Positions 6,036 through 14,796 are shown, numbered from the stretch's first letter. The stretch is 24,829 nucleotides of DNA from Atopobium sp. (GCA_015259105.1 JABZGZ010000009.1:1-24829), one strand, 5' to 3'. Program-made: numbers and translations. The notes: generated by a model from the letters alone, not told the origin.

Positions 6036-7475
6036 ATGGCACAAGACTCGTTTGAGATGAATCCTACGCAATTGACGGCCCTAGAGAACGCCTCTATGCC
6101 ACAAGATTCTGATGCCGAGTTTTCCATTCTTTCTGCAATGATTCTTTCGGAAGAAATCAGAGGAGAGTGCCTCATTAGGCTTTCTTCCGAGGATTTTTAT
6201 ATTCCTTCTAATCAAATCATTTTCGAGGCTATTAAGTCGCTGTTTGATAACAACAAACCAGTAGACGTCATTTCGCTTGCAGACCACCTTAAGAGTAACG
6301 GTAAGTTTGAACGTGCTGGCGGAGCTGTCCGTTTAGCAGAGCTTGGCAACAACCCACTAGCTATGGTTGGTTGGGAAAACCATGCCAACATGCTGCACCG
6401 TGATACTACGCTCAGAAAGATGATCAGCGCCTCTGCAAAGATTTCTGCCCTTGCTTACAATGCTCCAGAAGACACAAAGCAAGTTGTTGACCAGGCAGAA
6501 AAGCTTATTTTTGATGTAACTAACAGGGATGTTCAGCAGTCTGAGCAGGGCATTGAAGACATCATGACCGATCTCTTTGATGAGCTTCAGCAAAATGCTG
6601 GAAAAGATGCGGCAGAGCTGGGTGTCCAAACTGGATTTGCAACCCTTGATAACCTTTTCCAAGGTCTTCGTCCTGGTCAGATGGTTGTTATTGGTGCTCG
6701 TCCTGGTGTTGGTAAGACTTCTTTCGCACTCAGCATGGCTTATAACGCTGCAGTATCTGGTGCAACTGTTGCGCTCTTCTCGCTTGAGATGAGCAAGATT
6801 GAGATTGCTCAGAGGCTTTTGGCTTCTGAGTCAAAGGTTGATTTGCAGACCATCCGCTCTTCCAACATCAGAAATGAGCAGTGGCCTACCCTTCTGGAGG
6901 CAGCAGAGCGCATTTCTCGCCTTAAAATCATCGTTGACGATACTCCAGGCACAACAGTCACAGAAATTCGCGCAAAAGCCCGCAGAATGCTTAATAAGGC
7001 CGAGAAGGGCGTCATAATCATCGACTACCTCCAGCTGCTGTCTCCTCCAGCCGAGAAGGGTCGTGCAGACAGTCGTGCAACTGAGGTTTCCGAGATGTCT
7101 CGTGGCATTAAGATTATGGCTAAAGACCTTAAAGCGCCCGTTATTGCACTTTCTCAGCTCAACCGTACGCTTGAAAACAGAAATGGCAAGCGCCCACAGC
7201 TTTCTGACCTGCGTGAGTCCGGCGCTATCGAGCAGGACGCAGATATTGTTTTGCTGCTTGACCGTTCACTGAGCGATGAAGAAGCCGCGCGTGAAGATCG
7301 TCCTGATAAAGACGTTACTAACATCATTGTTGCAAAGAACCGTGCAGGTGCTTTGAGGGATGTTCCTGTCATGTTTATGCCAACTTCTACTAAGTTTGTT
7401 GAGCTTTACCAGGGAAATAATTACTCAGAAAGCGAAGCCGCTCAGTACGCCGCAATGGCAAACCCTGCACACTAA
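6036..7475 (+). CDS. dnaB: Replicative DNA helicase DnaB
   Basis: 479 residues from the ATG at 6036. The N-terminal domain (about residues 18-120, PQDSDAEFSILSAMIL through LAELGNN) binds primase. The RecA-like C-terminal domain carries Walker A GARPGVGKTS at 220-229 (Lys227, Thr228) and Walker B ending in Asp330 (VIIIDYLQLL), then motif H4-like SQLNRTLENR and ESGAIEQDADIV. It unwinds DNA as a ring hexamer at the replication fork. No intein interrupts the usual sites. A TTG at 6024 in the same frame has no ribosome-binding site; a weak GGAAAAG precedes the ATG. Confidence 0.97.
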   Translation: MAQDSFEMNPTQLTALENASMPQDSDAEFSILSAMILSEEIRGECLIRLSSEDFYIPSNQIIFEAIKSLFDNNKPVDVISLADHLKSNGKFERAGGAVRLAELGNNPLAMVGWENHANMLHRDTTLRKMISASAKISALAYNAPEDTKQVVDQAEKLIFDVTNRDVQQSEQGIEDIMTDLFDELQQNAGKDAAELGVQTGFATLDNLFQGLRPGQMVVIGARPGVGKTSFALSMAYNAAVSGATVALFSLEMSKIEIAQRLLASESKVDLQTIRSSNIRNEQWPTLLEAAERISRLKIIVDDTPGTTVTEIRAKARRMLNKAEKGVIIIDYLQLLSPPAEKGRADSRATEVSEMSRGIKIMAKDLKAPVIALSQLNRTLENRNGKRPQLSDLRESGAIEQDADIVLLLDRSLSDEEAAREDRPDKDVTNIIVAKNRAGALRDVPVMFMPTSTKFVELYQGNNYSESEAAQYAAMANPAH

Positions 7476-7533
7476 TCGTTTCTTATGTGTGACAAAACCT
7501 TCGCGCTTCTGTGCTTTTGCCAGCGGTATTAGA

Positions 7534-7539
7534 TATACT
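7534..7539 (+). promoter_or_regulatory. Candidate -10 element (TATACT) for purA
   Basis: TATACT lies 77 nt before the purA ATG. The -35 region is weak. A small hairpin, GCAACC (7546-7551) / GGTTGC (7560-7565), follows in the leader. Confidence 0.4.
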
Positions 7540-7616
7540 TATGAAGCAACCCCTAAAGAGGTTGCAACCGTCATGTAATGGTCGTGTTTGTAGATAGCTG
7601 CGATAGGGGAGAACTT

Positions 7617-8897
7617 ATGCCAGCTTCCGTACTTGTTGGTGCTCAGTGGGGAGACGAGGGTAAGGGTAAAGTTACCGACCTCATTTCCGGAGATTTTGAC
7701 GTTGTTTGCCGTTACGCAGGTGGTGCAAATGCAGGCCACACGGTAATTGCTGGAGACACAAAGCTTGCACTTCACCAGGTTCCATCTGGCGTTATGTATG
7801 AGAATACCTATCCAGTTATTGGCAATGGCTGCATTGTTGATCCAGAGGTTCTTCTCGGCGAGATTGACATGCTGGAGAGTAAGGGTATTTCCTGCGATCT
7901 TCTTAAGATTTCCGGCAACGCTCACATTGTTATGCCTTATCACAAAGATCTTGATGGCGTACACGAGAAAAAGCTGGGCAAGAATCTTATTGGTACCACC
8001 AAGCGCGGTGTCGGCCCAACTTATATGGACAAGATGAACCGCACTGGCCTGCGTATTCAGGACATGCTTGACGAGAAGATTTTCCGCAAGAAGCTTGAAG
8101 CAGCACTTGAGTACACCAATCCAATCTTGAGTCTTGTGTATGGTCTTCCAACCTATACCGTTGACCAGATTTGCGAGACCTACCTGCCTTATGCAGATCG
8201 CATTCGTCCTTACATTGTTGAGTCTTCTCTCTTCCTCAACGAAGAGCTTGAGGCTGGCAAGAACATTCTCTTCGAGGGTGCTCAGGCAACCATGCTTGAT
8301 ATTGACCACGGCACCTATCCATTTGTTACCTCTTCTAGCTGCACTGCTGGTGGCGCAGTAACTGGTTCTGGCGTTGGTCCAACCAACATTGACCGCGTCC
8401 TGGGCATTGCAAAGGCATACCTTACGCGCGTTGGCTCTGGTCCATTCCCAACAGAGCTCTTTGACGAGACGGGCGATCTTCTCGGCGAAGTTGGCCATGA
8501 GTACGGCGTTACTACTGGCCGTAAGCGCCGTTGCGGTTGGTATGACGCAGTAGTTGTTAACTACGCGGCTCGCATTAATGGCCTCACTGATCTGGCAATC
8601 ACCAAGCTTGACGTTCTTGGCTGCCTGGATGAGATTAAGGTATGCGTTGCTTATGAGTGCGACGGCAAGATTTACAAGACCGTCCCAGAGCACCAGAGCG
8701 TCTTCTATCACGCAAAGCCTGTGTACGAGACTCTTCCTGGTTGGAAGTGCGACATCTCTAACGTTCGCAACTTCTACCAGCTACCTCGTGAGGCTAAGGA
8801 CTACATTGACTTCCTGGAGCAGCTTGCTGGTGTACGCGTTTCTATCATCACCGTTGGTCCAGATCGCGAGCAGACAATCGACCGCTACTGGAGGTAA
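7617..8897 (+). CDS. purA: Adenylosuccinate synthetase
   Basis: 426 residues. It joins IMP and aspartate with GTP to make adenylosuccinate, the first step from IMP to AMP. The P-loop GAQWGDEGKGK is at 8-18, with catalytic Asp13 and His41 (ANAGHTV) in the same positions as in E. coli. Other family segments are KRGVGPTYMDK, LFEGAQATMLDIDHGTYPFVTSS and TTGRKRRCGW. AGGGGAGA precedes the ATG at 7617; the frame extends 13 codons further upstream but those lack family resemblance. The next gene's ribosome-binding site overlaps the purA stop, so the two are probably cotranscribed. A 390-codon frame on the opposite strand is a codon-bias shadow. Confidence 0.97.
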   Translation: MPASVLVGAQWGDEGKGKVTDLISGDFDVVCRYAGGANAGHTVIAGDTKLALHQVPSGVMYENTYPVIGNGCIVDPEVLLGEIDMLESKGISCDLLKISGNAHIVMPYHKDLDGVHEKKLGKNLIGTTKRGVGPTYMDKMNRTGLRIQDMLDEKIFRKKLEAALEYTNPILSLVYGLPTYTVDQICETYLPYADRIRPYIVESSLFLNEELEAGKNILFEGAQATMLDIDHGTYPFVTSSSCTAGGAVTGSGVGPTNIDRVLGIAKAYLTRVGSGPFPTELFDETGDLLGEVGHEYGVTTGRKRRCGWYDAVVVNYAARINGLTDLAITKLDVLGCLDEIKVCVAYECDGKIYKTVPEHQSVFYHAKPVYETLPGWKCDISNVRNFYQLPREAKDYIDFLEQLAGVRVSIITVGPDREQTIDRYWR

Positions 8898-8900
8898 CCC

Positions 8901-11015
8901 GTGGCGTCTTCGGACTGCTCAACTTTTGCAATAGTTTGCGATAACCCCTGTGGGCTTGAAGCTTCCCAGCTTGAAGCCCTGGGGGTTTCTGTAATACCTG
9001 GAGCTCTGAGTTCAGATGCTGATCAGGTAGGCGAGTTTTACCGAGGCATCTTTGAGTCAGGCGCTCAAAAGATCCTCTCGCTCCATGTGTATGCAGATTT
9101 TTCTGACTCGCTTCTTACGGCAAAAAAGGCCTGTCAGAACAATCCTGATATTTCAAGCTCAATTTGCCTGGTAGATAGCGGAAATATGCCCACTGCTATG
9201 GGAATCATGCTTGAGCGCTTAAGTGTGGCAAGAAAGTCTGGAGCTTCATTTGAAGCTGCTTGCGCGTATGCACAAGAGCTGGCTGAGGTAGTTGCCACAA
9301 TGTACATTGCAATGAACAAGGTTGTCCTTCATAAAAGCAAGGACAAGCGCCCCAGGCTTTCGTTGCGACTTCGACTTGAGCGTTTGCATAGGCGCATCTC
9401 AAACGATATGTATTTGTATCGTTTGGTTGGCGGAAAATGTACAGAAGTGGCTCGCTCATCAGATTTTACCGATCTAGCAGCAAGAATTTCTCGCCTTATG
9501 AGCGCGTGTTTTGTAAAGCGCGGCGAGCTCAAGTATGTAGTGATTTCAAGTGGCGAGAAACGTATAGAAAAGCATCTCAAAAAGCCGCTTAAAACCAACG
9601 AATATGATGCAGAATGTATTGCAGAAAGACTTGCTTCTCCTGAGTTTAAAAAACATCTTGGAGAAGGCGCTGTTGGCGTTGCTTGTATCCCAAAGGCGTT
9701 GTATCAGAAGGCTGGAGTACTTATGAATGACACCGTTGATATTTTGTTGCTCGGTGCAGGTGGTCGTGAGCACGCTCTCTTAACTAAGCTGCAGGAATCG
9801 CCTCGTGCAGGAAAAATTTACGTTGCTCCAGGTAATGGCGGCATGGCTGCCCAGGCAGAGATTGCTCCTATTGATCAAAATAACCCTGACGAGGTTGTCG
9901 CTTTTGCCAAGGAAAAAGGCATTGGCCTGGTAGTCATTGGTCCTGAAGCACCTCTTGTTGTGGGTGTTGCAGACGCTGTTCGCCAGGCTGGTATTGCATG
10001 CTTTGGTCCTAACCAAAATGCAGCGCAGATGGAGGGCTCAAAGGCGTTTGCCAAGGGCGTTATGGAGCGAGCAAACGTTCCAACTGCTGCATGGAAGTCC
10101 TTCACAGACCAGGCATCTTGCGAGGCGTATGTTCGCCACATCGGCGCTCCTGTTGTTGTTAAGGCAGACGGCCTTGCTGCAGGTAAGGGTGTTATTGTTG
10201 CAACTGAGCTTGAGCAGGCCCTTGAAGGTGTTCGCGAGTGTTTCTCGGGCCATTTTGGCGATGCAGGAGCAACCGTTGTTGTCGAGGAGTTCCTTGAGGG
10301 GCCAGAGTGCTCGCTGCTTGCGCTAACTGACGGAACGTACGTTGTTCCGCTGGCAACAGCCCAGGATCACAAGCGCGCATATGATGACGATAAGGGTCCC
10401 AACACCGGCGGCATGGGCGTCTATTCTCCTGTTCCGTTTGTGACTGATGAAGAACTTTCCCAGATGATTGCCATTGAGCAGCGCGTTGTTGACCAGCTCA
10501 AAAAAGAGGGTATCAACTATTCTGGCTGCCTTTACGGCGGATTTATGCTGACCAAAGACGGCCCTAAGGTTCTTGAATTTAACGCTCGCTTTGGCGATCC
10601 AGAGACTCAGGTAGTTCTGCCTCGCCTTGAGGGAGACTTGGTTTCAATTTTGATGGCTTGTGACAACAGCACCCTCCGTCACCAGCAGGTTTCCTGGTCC
10701 GACACGGTTGCTGTTTCTGTTGTTCTGGCAAGCGCTGGATATCCTGGCTCTTACGAGAAGGGCAAGGAGATTACCGGTATTGAGGCTGCTCAGCAGCTCG
10801 AAGGCGTCTCTGTCTATCATGCAGGAACTGCCCAGACTGAAGACGGAAAGATTGTTACCGCTGGCGGTCGCGTGCTCAACGTGACTGCGCTTGCTCCAAC
10901 TTTTGAGGAAGCTCGCGCTCGTGCATACGAGGCCTGTGATCTGATCAACTTTGAGGGTAAGCAGCTCAGGCACGATATTGGACTCAAAGCTCTTCAAGGC
11001 CGTCCAGAAAAATAA
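8901..11015 (+). CDS. purD: DegV-like domain fused to phosphoribosylamine-glycine ligase
   Basis: One 704-residue frame with no internal stop. Residues 1-274 resemble DegV lipid-binding proteins: the opening IVCDNPCGLEASQLEALGVS, the LVDSGNMPTAMG segment, and HLGEGAVGVA where DegV has GPGAxG. The usual TSxP and S-x-LSGT lipid-contact motifs are missing. Residues 275-704 are a complete PurD, which ligates glycine to phosphoribosylamine with ATP to give GAR: GAGGREHAL, ATP-grasp VVVKADGLAAGKGV, DHKRAYDDDKGPNTGGMG and LEFNARFGDPETQ. The start is GTG with GGAGG at 8890-8894, 6 nt upstream, only 3 nt after purA. PurD at about 430 residues matches the free-standing enzyme, so the DegV part is a true addition. 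A second start at 9723 could give PurD alone. Confidence 0.9.
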   Translation: MASSDCSTFAIVCDNPCGLEASQLEALGVSVIPGALSSDADQVGEFYRGIFESGAQKILSLHVYADFSDSLLTAKKACQNNPDISSSICLVDSGNMPTAMGIMLERLSVARKSGASFEAACAYAQELAEVVATMYIAMNKVVLHKSKDKRPRLSLRLRLERLHRRISNDMYLYRLVGGKCTEVARSSDFTDLAARISRLMSACFVKRGELKYVVISSGEKRIEKHLKKPLKTNEYDAECIAERLASPEFKKHLGEGAVGVACIPKALYQKAGVLMNDTVDILLLGAGGREHALLTKLQESPRAGKIYVAPGNGGMAAQAEIAPIDQNNPDEVVAFAKEKGIGLVVIGPEAPLVVGVADAVRQAGIACFGPNQNAAQMEGSKAFAKGVMERANVPTAAWKSFTDQASCEAYVRHIGAPVVVKADGLAAGKGVIVATELEQALEGVRECFSGHFGDAGATVVVEEFLEGPECSLLALTDGTYVVPLATAQDHKRAYDDDKGPNTGGMGVYSPVPFVTDEELSQMIAIEQRVVDQLKKEGINYSGCLYGGFMLTKDGPKVLEFNARFGDPETQVVLPRLEGDLVSILMACDNSTLRHQQVSWSDTVAVSVVLASAGYPGSYEKGKEITGIEAAQQLEGVSVYHAGTAQTEDGKIVTAGGRVLNVTALAPTFEEARARAYEACDLINFEGKQLRHDIGLKALQGRPEK
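9714..9725 (+). promoter_or_regulatory. Internal ribosome-binding site and ATG for PurD alone
   Basis: GGAG at 9714-9717, a 5-nt spacer and ATG at 9723-9725 lie in frame exactly at the junction of the DegV-like and PurD parts. This is as good a start signal as several confirmed starts in the window. It would yield a 430-residue PurD of normal length. It may be a leftover of an earlier two-gene arrangement or an active second start. Confidence 0.55.
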
Positions 11016-11030
11016 TTGAGGTTAGTGGTT

Positions 11031-11876
11031 ATGGCAAATCAAAATGACGAGAAAACCAACGTGCAGGACGGCGCTTGGAACAGCAATCAGAGCAGTGCTC
11101 AGTTCAACGACGTGTTTGATGACATGCAGTCCACTGAGCCAGAGATTCTCGACGCTGACATGCAGGTAACTCCAGAGGTGTTTGACTCTGCTCGCAATGA
11201 TTTGCACTCAGCGGTTAATTCGCTTACCTACGATGGAGAACGTGTTGCTGTGGGTGACGCTGCCTATCATCATTCAGGTGAGCCACAAAAACGCAGCTTC
11301 GTCGCAGGTACAGAAGACGCGCGCGACGCTTCTCTGGAAGAAAAGCCTCTCTCCGAGGATACCGTTTGGGTTGGACGCATTTTTGACGTGAATCGTCTTC
11401 GCGTTTCTCTCCCTGACGGACGCACTGCTCTTCGCGATGTTGTTCGTCATCCAGGAGCTGTGGCTATTGTTGCATTGACTGATGAGGGCAGAATTTGTCT
11501 GGTTCGTCAGTACCGAACTGCGCTTGGTCGCGTAACAGTTGAACTACCTGCAGGAAAGCTTGATCCAGGCGAGGACCCTCTTGATTGCGCTCACCGTGAG
11601 TTGCTGGAAGAGACCGGAATGAAGGCGGGAAAGATGGCTTTTCTCACCACTACCGCCACTTCTGATGGATTTACTGACGAGCTCATTCACCTTTATATGG
11701 CAACTGAGTTGTCCTTTGAGGGATCAGACCCAGATGCCGACGAATTTATTAACGTGGACCTTGTTCCGCTATCTGAGCTGGTAGACGCTGTTCTCGATGG
11801 CAAAATCGAGGACGCAAAGACTATCATTGGAGCTCTTATCTGCGATTCAATTTCACACCGATTGCCTATGGAGTAA
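11031..11876 (+). CDS. Nudix hydrolase, ADP-ribose pyrophosphatase-like, with N-terminal extension
   Basis: 281 residues from the ATG at 11031, with GAGG at 11018-11021. The Nudix box is at 175-197: Gly175, Glu181, then REL-L-EETG at 189-196 with metal-binding Glu193 and Glu194. LPAGKLDPGE, the upstream VRHPGAVAIVAL and VRQYR, and the C-terminal layout resemble NudF-type ADP-sugar pyrophosphatases, which split ADP-ribose to AMP and ribose phosphate. Residues 1 to about 110 are acidic, Gln/Asn/Ser-rich and predicted disordered, with no match I recognise; the catalytic part alone is of normal length. It begins 15 bp after purD and is 6 bp before the ABC gene. The substrate is inferred only from family resemblance. 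Confidence 0.88.
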   Translation: MANQNDEKTNVQDGAWNSNQSSAQFNDVFDDMQSTEPEILDADMQVTPEVFDSARNDLHSAVNSLTYDGERVAVGDAAYHHSGEPQKRSFVAGTEDARDASLEEKPLSEDTVWVGRIFDVNRLRVSLPDGRTALRDVVRHPGAVAIVALTDEGRICLVRQYRTALGRVTVELPAGKLDPGEDPLDCAHRELLEETGMKAGKMAFLTTTATSDGFTDELIHLYMATELSFEGSDPDADEFINVDLVPLSELVDAVLDGKIEDAKTIIGALICDSISHRLPME

Positions 11877-11882
11877 TTACGC

Positions 11883-13691
11883 ATGCTTGATCGTTCTTCT
11901 CGCCCTGTACCTGGTAACAACGCCCCTGGCAAACATCGAAAATCGCTGTTTGCCAGTTTTCTTTCTTATTACGCTCCGCAAAAGCACCTGTTCATTCTGG
12001 ACACTATCTGCGCCATCATTTTGGCTTGCATCGAGCTGGCGTTCCCTCAAATTCTACGATTGCTCACAAAGGGACTGTTTACGCAGGGTAAAGATGCCAT
12101 CCTTGGCAGCCTGGTATTTATTGCCGTTGGCCTTGTCGTGATGTATTTTGTCCATTTTCTGTGCCGCTACTTTGTTATTAGCTGGGGACACATCATGGGT
12201 GCCCGCATGGAAAGTAAGATGCGAGAAGACCTGTTTGACGCGTACGAGCGTATGAGTTTCTCGTATTATGATCGTCACAAGACGGGTGATCTGATGAGTC
12301 GCCTGGTATCTGACTTGTTCGACATTTCTGAGACGGCGCACCACGGCCCTGAGTATTTGATTATTGGCCTGCTTGAGATTGCTGGTTCTTTTGTTATTCT
12401 GACGTTTATCAATGTGCCTCTTACGCTGGTGCTTGCTGGAATTGCCGCTGCGTTAGTGGTGTTCAATTTCTTTGCCAACATGCACATGCGCGGTATTTTT
12501 AAAGAGAACCGCATGCGCATTTCCGACGTAAATACCCAGCTAGAAGACTCGCTTTCTGGTATTCGCGTGGTTAAGGGTTTTGCGGCAGAAGATCACGAGC
12601 GCAAGAAATTTAGAGCAAGTAACTCGGCATACTTAGACTCCAAGGCCAATATGTACCAGGCTATGGGCAGGTACCAAGCTGCAATTTCAGGCATGATGGG
12701 TGTTTTGAACACTGTTGTGTTGGTTTTGGGCGGCTGGATGATTGCTCAAGGTCAGATGCAAGCCATTGACCTGGCTACGTATGCGCTCTACATCTCGCTG
12801 TTCACCACGCCAATCATGAACATTCTGAACTTTACCGAGACGTTCCAGAAGGGCCTTGCGGGCTTTAAGCGTTTCTCGGAAATTCTTGAAACTCAGCCGG
12901 ATATTCAAGATGCGCCTGATGCTTACGACATTCAGATTACTGCTGGCGATATCATCTACCAGGACGTTCATTTTTCTTACAACGATGCCGAAGACGTTAT
13001 CAACGGCTTGAATCTTCATATTGAGAGTGGAAAAACCGTTGCGCTGGTTGGACCTTCAGGCGGGGGCAAGTCCACTACCTGCGCTTTATTGCCACGCTTC
13101 TATGACGTTACAAGCGGAAGCATCGCCATTGACGGCCAGGACATTCGCTCCGTTACGCAGCATAGTTTGCGCTCGGCAATTGGTATGGTCCAACAGGACG
13201 TGTATCTCTTTGACGGCACTATTGCGGAGAACATTGCATACGGTTGCCCCGAAGCTTCCGCGGCCGACATTGCGCTTGCTGCAAAGCGTGCAAACATCTC
13301 CGAGTTCATTGAGTCGCTGCCAGATGGATATGACACGCAGGTAGGACAGCGTGGAACAAGGCTTTCCGGTGGACAGAAGCAGCGCATTTCCATTGCGCGC
13401 GTGTTCCTCAAGAACCCTCCGCTGCTCATCCTAGATGAGGCTACTTCTGCTTTGGATAACGAGTCCGAACGTGCCGTTCAGGAATCCCTTTCTGAGCTGG
13501 CAAAGAATAGAACCACGCTGGTCATTGCTCACCGCCTTTCGACAATTATGGGCGCTGATGAGATTGTTACCATCGACCACGGTCGTGCAGTTGAGCGCGG
13601 AACCCACGATGAGCTGCTAGAAAAGGGTGGAATCTACGCTCATTACTATCAAATGCAGTTTGGTGGTGCGCCAAATCTCGCAAGGCGGTAA
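11883..13691 (+). CDS. ABC exporter half-transporter (MsbA/multidrug type)
   Basis: 602 residues: a six-helix membrane domain (about 35-335) fused to an ATPase domain. Walker A GPSGGGKST is at 390-398, Q-loop near QQDVYLFDGTIAENI, signature LSGGQ at 494-498, Walker B Asp518 with catalytic Glu519, and H-loop His550. This is the complete exporter fold, which works as a dimer; with all catalytic residues present a homodimer is possible, and no partner subunit is adjacent. SFSYYDRHKTGDLMSRLVSD in the membrane domain is a family hallmark. GGAG at the end of the Nudix gene precedes the ATG, so translation is likely coupled. The substrate (lipid, drug or peptide) cannot be told. Confidence 0.93.
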   Translation: MLDRSSRPVPGNNAPGKHRKSLFASFLSYYAPQKHLFILDTICAIILACIELAFPQILRLLTKGLFTQGKDAILGSLVFIAVGLVVMYFVHFLCRYFVISWGHIMGARMESKMREDLFDAYERMSFSYYDRHKTGDLMSRLVSDLFDISETAHHGPEYLIIGLLEIAGSFVILTFINVPLTLVLAGIAAALVVFNFFANMHMRGIFKENRMRISDVNTQLEDSLSGIRVVKGFAAEDHERKKFRASNSAYLDSKANMYQAMGRYQAAISGMMGVLNTVVLVLGGWMIAQGQMQAIDLATYALYISLFTTPIMNILNFTETFQKGLAGFKRFSEILETQPDIQDAPDAYDIQITAGDIIYQDVHFSYNDAEDVINGLNLHIESGKTVALVGPSGGGKSTTCALLPRFYDVTSGSIAIDGQDIRSVTQHSLRSAIGMVQQDVYLFDGTIAENIAYGCPEASAADIALAAKRANISEFIESLPDGYDTQVGQRGTRLSGGQKQRISIARVFLKNPPLLILDEATSALDNESERAVQESLSELAKNRTTLVIAHRLSTIMGADEIVTIDHGRAVERGTHDELLEKGGIYAHYYQMQFGGAPNLARR

Positions 13692-13890
13692 AATAGAGCA
13701 TTAGGTGCTTTGCGAAACGCGGTTTGCAGCAGCAATCGTTCTTCTCGCGATGCGCTTAACCGCAGGTTTGCGGTTTGCAACTTGCGGTCTGCGACTTGCA
13801 GCTTGTAAACCGACGGGTTGTACTTAAGATCAAAAGTCAACGCATTGCACGCTTTAAAGTGTGTTTATGCAGGTTGAATGAGAGAGCTAC
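13692..13890. repeat. Intergenic region with degenerate 14-bp tandem repeats
   Basis: GCGGTTTGCAACTT (13770-13783), GCGGTCTGCGACTT (13784-13797) and GCAGCTTGTAAAC (from 13798) are successive variants of one unit, with a related GCGGTTTGCAGC near 13720. AACCGCA (13758-13764) and TGCGGTT (13769-13775) form a 7-bp hairpin overlapping the first unit. No T-run follows, so it is not a classical terminator. No gene is seen. Confidence 0.6.
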
Positions 13891-14796
13891 ATGGCTAAAG
13901 ATGATGCAGAACGTTCACGCTTCGCGCGCCGCCAGAGGGGCGCGCTTGATGCTGACGCAGCTGAAGAGTTGTTTACCAAGGTAGACGAGACGGGTCATCC
14001 TAACGAGGAACGCGCAGCTCTAGAGCGTGCTCGCAGGCAGGGTGGAGCTGCGGCGGTGGACGTTGATCCACTTTCGGGATCTGATCCTTCAGGCTCAAAT
14101 ATCGAGAAGGTCATTACAAAGACGGCAGTCTTATTTGTTTTGGTTTTCTTGGTAATCGTTGTTCTGATGCAGGTTTCTTGTGGTGTTATTCGTCGAGCTA
14201 ACACAGCAAATTTAACTGAATCAGTTACGGTGCGATCTGTTGCATCTGCATTGCGTGGCGGTGTCGAGTGGGGTAATGGATTTACGCAGTTCCCCGAGGA
14301 TTTCTCGGTTCAGGAAGCTGACGAGAACACTGGTCGCGTTGAGGTAACAGTTACCGATACGACCTCAAAAGACGTGCTTGAATGCTATGCGGGATCCAGT
14401 GTCCAGGCTCAGGCATTTGCTATTAACGCGCTGCTCAACCCACGAATTAATACCGTTGTCTATCACGTCAGTGTTCACAGAAATGACCAAGGCGAGCTTC
14501 AGAAATCTCAGCTCTTTGGATTCCTTAAACCCGGTGGAGATGCAACACCTATCTTTACCTTTACGTTCTCAAAGACGCAGTCTTCTGATGGAGTAAATAT
14601 CACCATGGTCATTACTGGTGCAAACGATACCATTCAAAAAGAATTGCGTGACCAGATTGCAACGTCATTTACGCCAGTTCGTGTGCTTGGCGGTATTGTT
14701 GGTGGAGATTCTTCAACAAAGAAGAACACCACTACGAGCACCACCGGAACCACTAACAGCACAGGTACAAGCGACAGTTCTTCAAGCACTAAGTAG
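13891..14796 (+). CDS. Single-pass membrane protein of unknown function
   Basis: 301 residues, not recognised. A charged, Arg/Ala/Glu-rich cytoplasmic N-terminus (1-70) precedes one strong membrane helix at about 76-98 (TAVLFVLVFLVIVVLMQV). The following domain of about 160 residues is probably outside the cell; it is rich in Val and Thr with alternating polarity, suggesting beta structure. The last 30 residues are almost all Thr, Ser, Asn and Gly, like a wall-spanning or flexible tail. There is no LPxTG motif, so it is not a sortase substrate. The Cys at about 97 sits in a helix, not in a lipobox after a short signal peptide. GAGAG precedes the ATG. A terminator follows. Confidence 0.8.
   Translation: MAKDDAERSRFARRQRGALDADAAEELFTKVDETGHPNEERAALERARRQGGAAAVDVDPLSGSDPSGSNIEKVITKTAVLFVLVFLVIVVLMQVSCGVIRRANTANLTESVTVRSVASALRGGVEWGNGFTQFPEDFSVQEADENTGRVEVTVTDTTSKDVLECYAGSSVQAQAFAINALLNPRINTVVYHVSVHRNDQGELQKSQLFGFLKPGGDATPIFTFTFSKTQSSDGVNITMVITGANDTIQKELRDQIATSFTPVRVLGGIVGGDSSTKKNTTTSTTGTTNSTGTSDSSSSTK

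Noticed and set aside
7539..8711. 390-codon open frame antisense to purA
   Set aside because: It mirrors the well-supported purA codon pattern, has no ribosome-binding site and gives an unrecognisable, Asn/Ala-rich product.
13770..13812. CRISPR-like array
   Set aside because: The 14-bp units adjoin without spacers and vary in sequence; no cas genes are present.
13891..14796. Unknown membrane protein as a sortase substrate
   Set aside because: There is no LPxTG-like motif, C-terminal helix or basic tail; its only membrane helix is near the N-terminus.
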